Source: an uncultured Tateyamaria sp. (GTDB taxonomy: Bacteria; Pseudomonadota; Alphaproteobacteria; Rhodobacterales; Rhodobacteraceae). Taken from it: a stretch of 64,000 nt of DNA. Made by a program: the position numbers and the translations under genes. A model generated the notes under the pieces. It saw nothing but the letters and a program-made list of their open reading frames with translations. It did not search any database and was not told where the DNA came from. Shown in pieces: positions 63,244-64,000 of this stretch. The first letter of the stretch is position 1. Each line of letters starts with the position of its first letter. The DNA lies in NCBI RefSeq assembly GCF_947488715.1, contig NZ_CANLAG010000004.1, forward strand, positions 62,001 to 126,000. The letters are read 5' to 3'.

Positions 63244-63917
63244 ACTTGGCCCGAGACGCCGCACGACAGATGTTCGTGGTGGTGGCTTCACCTATCGCTC
63301 TCGAGCGGGCCAATTCAATGTGTGTTCCGAGGCAGCCGCGGAATGCGGGCCGGCGGCATGTTGCTACCCGACCCCATGACGAGGAAACGGGCGACAAACG
63401 GGACGGTCAGGCACAAAAAATAGACCGCCGCGTTGATCCACAAATCCAATTCATCGCAAAGACTGCCGCATGCAACTGAATGCGAAAGAACGAGTGAAAC
63501 GAAAAGCGTTGCGTTGATTTGGCTTGGTGTTTCGGAAACTTGCCTGTTTGACGAGGAGTACATTGCTAACCTCTTTTTTGCTCACTTTTTAAGCGTATAC
63601 GAGGCTCTGCATCATCCGATAGCGCGCTTCTTGCAGCCCCGAAACTGCAAAAATGCGCGTTTACTTCGGCCCTGTCGTTCGGTTTTCATTGGATCAATCC
63701 TACCTATCTTTTTGTTTTAATGGCAATTTTTGGTGTCTGGTTGTGTTTCTGTTCTGATGGGCGAGGCGCGTTTGTCTGTATCCAAAAGTATAGGTCTGTA
63801 TACCGATGCCCTTTTCCCTGTCCTTTTGGTCGATAGAGCCGCTTTTGCTGCGTTGATACGTGAGGCGCAGGACAAAGCCGGCGGTGTAAACGCGCCCAAG
63901 AAACAAGGCGGCGCAAA
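63244..63917 (+). other. Gap of about 675 bases without a convincing gene
   Basis: Base composition becomes A/T-richer from about 63500. Open frames of 60-95 codons exist on both strands, but none has a ribosome site or a recognisable motif, and the one covering 63730-63957 would overlap the LysR start. The segment immediately before 63918 is the probable LysR promoter and operator region. Confidence 0.5.
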
Positions 63918-64000
63918 ATGCGTGACTGGAACGACCTGCAGTATCTGCTCGCCTTGAAAGAAGGGGGTACGATGAAACGTGCGGCCGAGTTGTTGGAAAC
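63918..64000 (+). CDS. LysR-family transcriptional regulator, 3' end outside window
   Basis: The first 27 residues of a LysR-type regulator are present: MRDWNDLQYLLALKEGG, then TMKRAAELLET, which is the typical start of the N-terminal helix-turn-helix. The rest runs beyond the window. No conclusion about its target is possible. Confidence 0.75.
   Translation, partial: MRDWNDLQYLLALKEGGTMKRAAELLE

Noticed and set aside
63730-63957. 75-codon open frame before the window end
   Set aside because: It overlaps the start of a convincing LysR gene and has no recognisable family pattern.
1-64000. CRISPR arrays, tRNA or rRNA genes, insertion sequences, prophage
   Set aside because: No regularly spaced direct repeats, transposase or integrase motifs, tRNA-like sequence or rRNA stretch was seen on either strand.

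Overview
The window is chromosomal DNA of an alphaproteobacterium of the Rhodobacterales (Roseobacter group). This is inferred from high-GC coding sequence, a SAM/SAH-type riboswitch directly in front of metK, an Irr-type regulator beside the fabA/fabB/fabI genes, the rpsA-ihfB-lapA-trpF-trpB block, and a repeated intergenic box-plus-hairpin. No rRNA, tRNA, CRISPR array, insertion sequence or phage gene was recognised.

Layout. (1) 1-9.2 kb: a very tightly packed forward operon of at least 12 genes with an embedded LacI regulator. It carries three NTF2/SnoaL-like proteins, an SDR dehydrogenase, an FMN-binding PNPOx-like protein, a small membrane protein, a bicupin, a SAM methyltransferase, a MetE-type zinc methyltransferase, an RraA-like aldolase and a CIA30 protein. 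It looks like a catabolic pathway of unknown substrate. (2) 9.2-18.7 kb, reverse strand: an enolase-superfamily enzyme, a zinc alcohol dehydrogenase, then a seven-gene overlapping operon (HAD dehalogenase, alpha/beta hydrolase, threonine dehydratase-like enzyme, EEP hydrolase, pcaD, pcaB, MFS efflux). (3) 18.8-26.6 kb: FKBP isomerase; type II fatty acid synthesis (fabI, fabB, fabA) interrupted by an antisense MBL-fold gene; a 2OG-Fe(II) oxygenase; Irr; a soluble chemoreceptor-like protein. (4) 26.7-35.2 kb: housekeeping genes miaB, an OmpA-family protein with a companion lipoprotein, phoH, ybeY, a CorC-like protein, lnt, riboswitch-metK and a YbjN-domain protein. (5) 35.2-42.3 kb: an accessory stretch of visibly lower GC with long non-coding gaps. 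It holds a short BLUF photoreceptor, a prolyl-hydroxylase-like oxygenase, a secreted protein of seven Cys/Trp repeats, a DUF1611 P-loop protein coupled to an amino-acid racemase, and small unknown proteins. (6) 42.4-48.3 kb: rpsA, ihfB, lapA, trpF, a GNAT, trpB and a GIY-YIG protein. (7) 48.3-54.7 kb: DUF2237, a serine hydrolase, DUF2332, pth, a class D beta-lactamase, rplY and an MFS transporter. (8) 54.8-64 kb: lldD, a Tat-exported nitroreductase with a MarR regulator, trmB, aroA, cmk, trpA, a PagL-like protein, ychF and the start of a LysR gene.

The most unusual material is the LacI-regulated cluster at the left edge, the DUF1611-racemase pair with the Cys-repeat protein in the low-GC island, a dispersed box/hairpin repeat whose end serves as a ribosome binding site in two copies and which appears to sit on the start of ybeY, and a 33-residue motif shared by two adjacent envelope proteins. 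Functions are assigned by reading motifs only; no database search was run.
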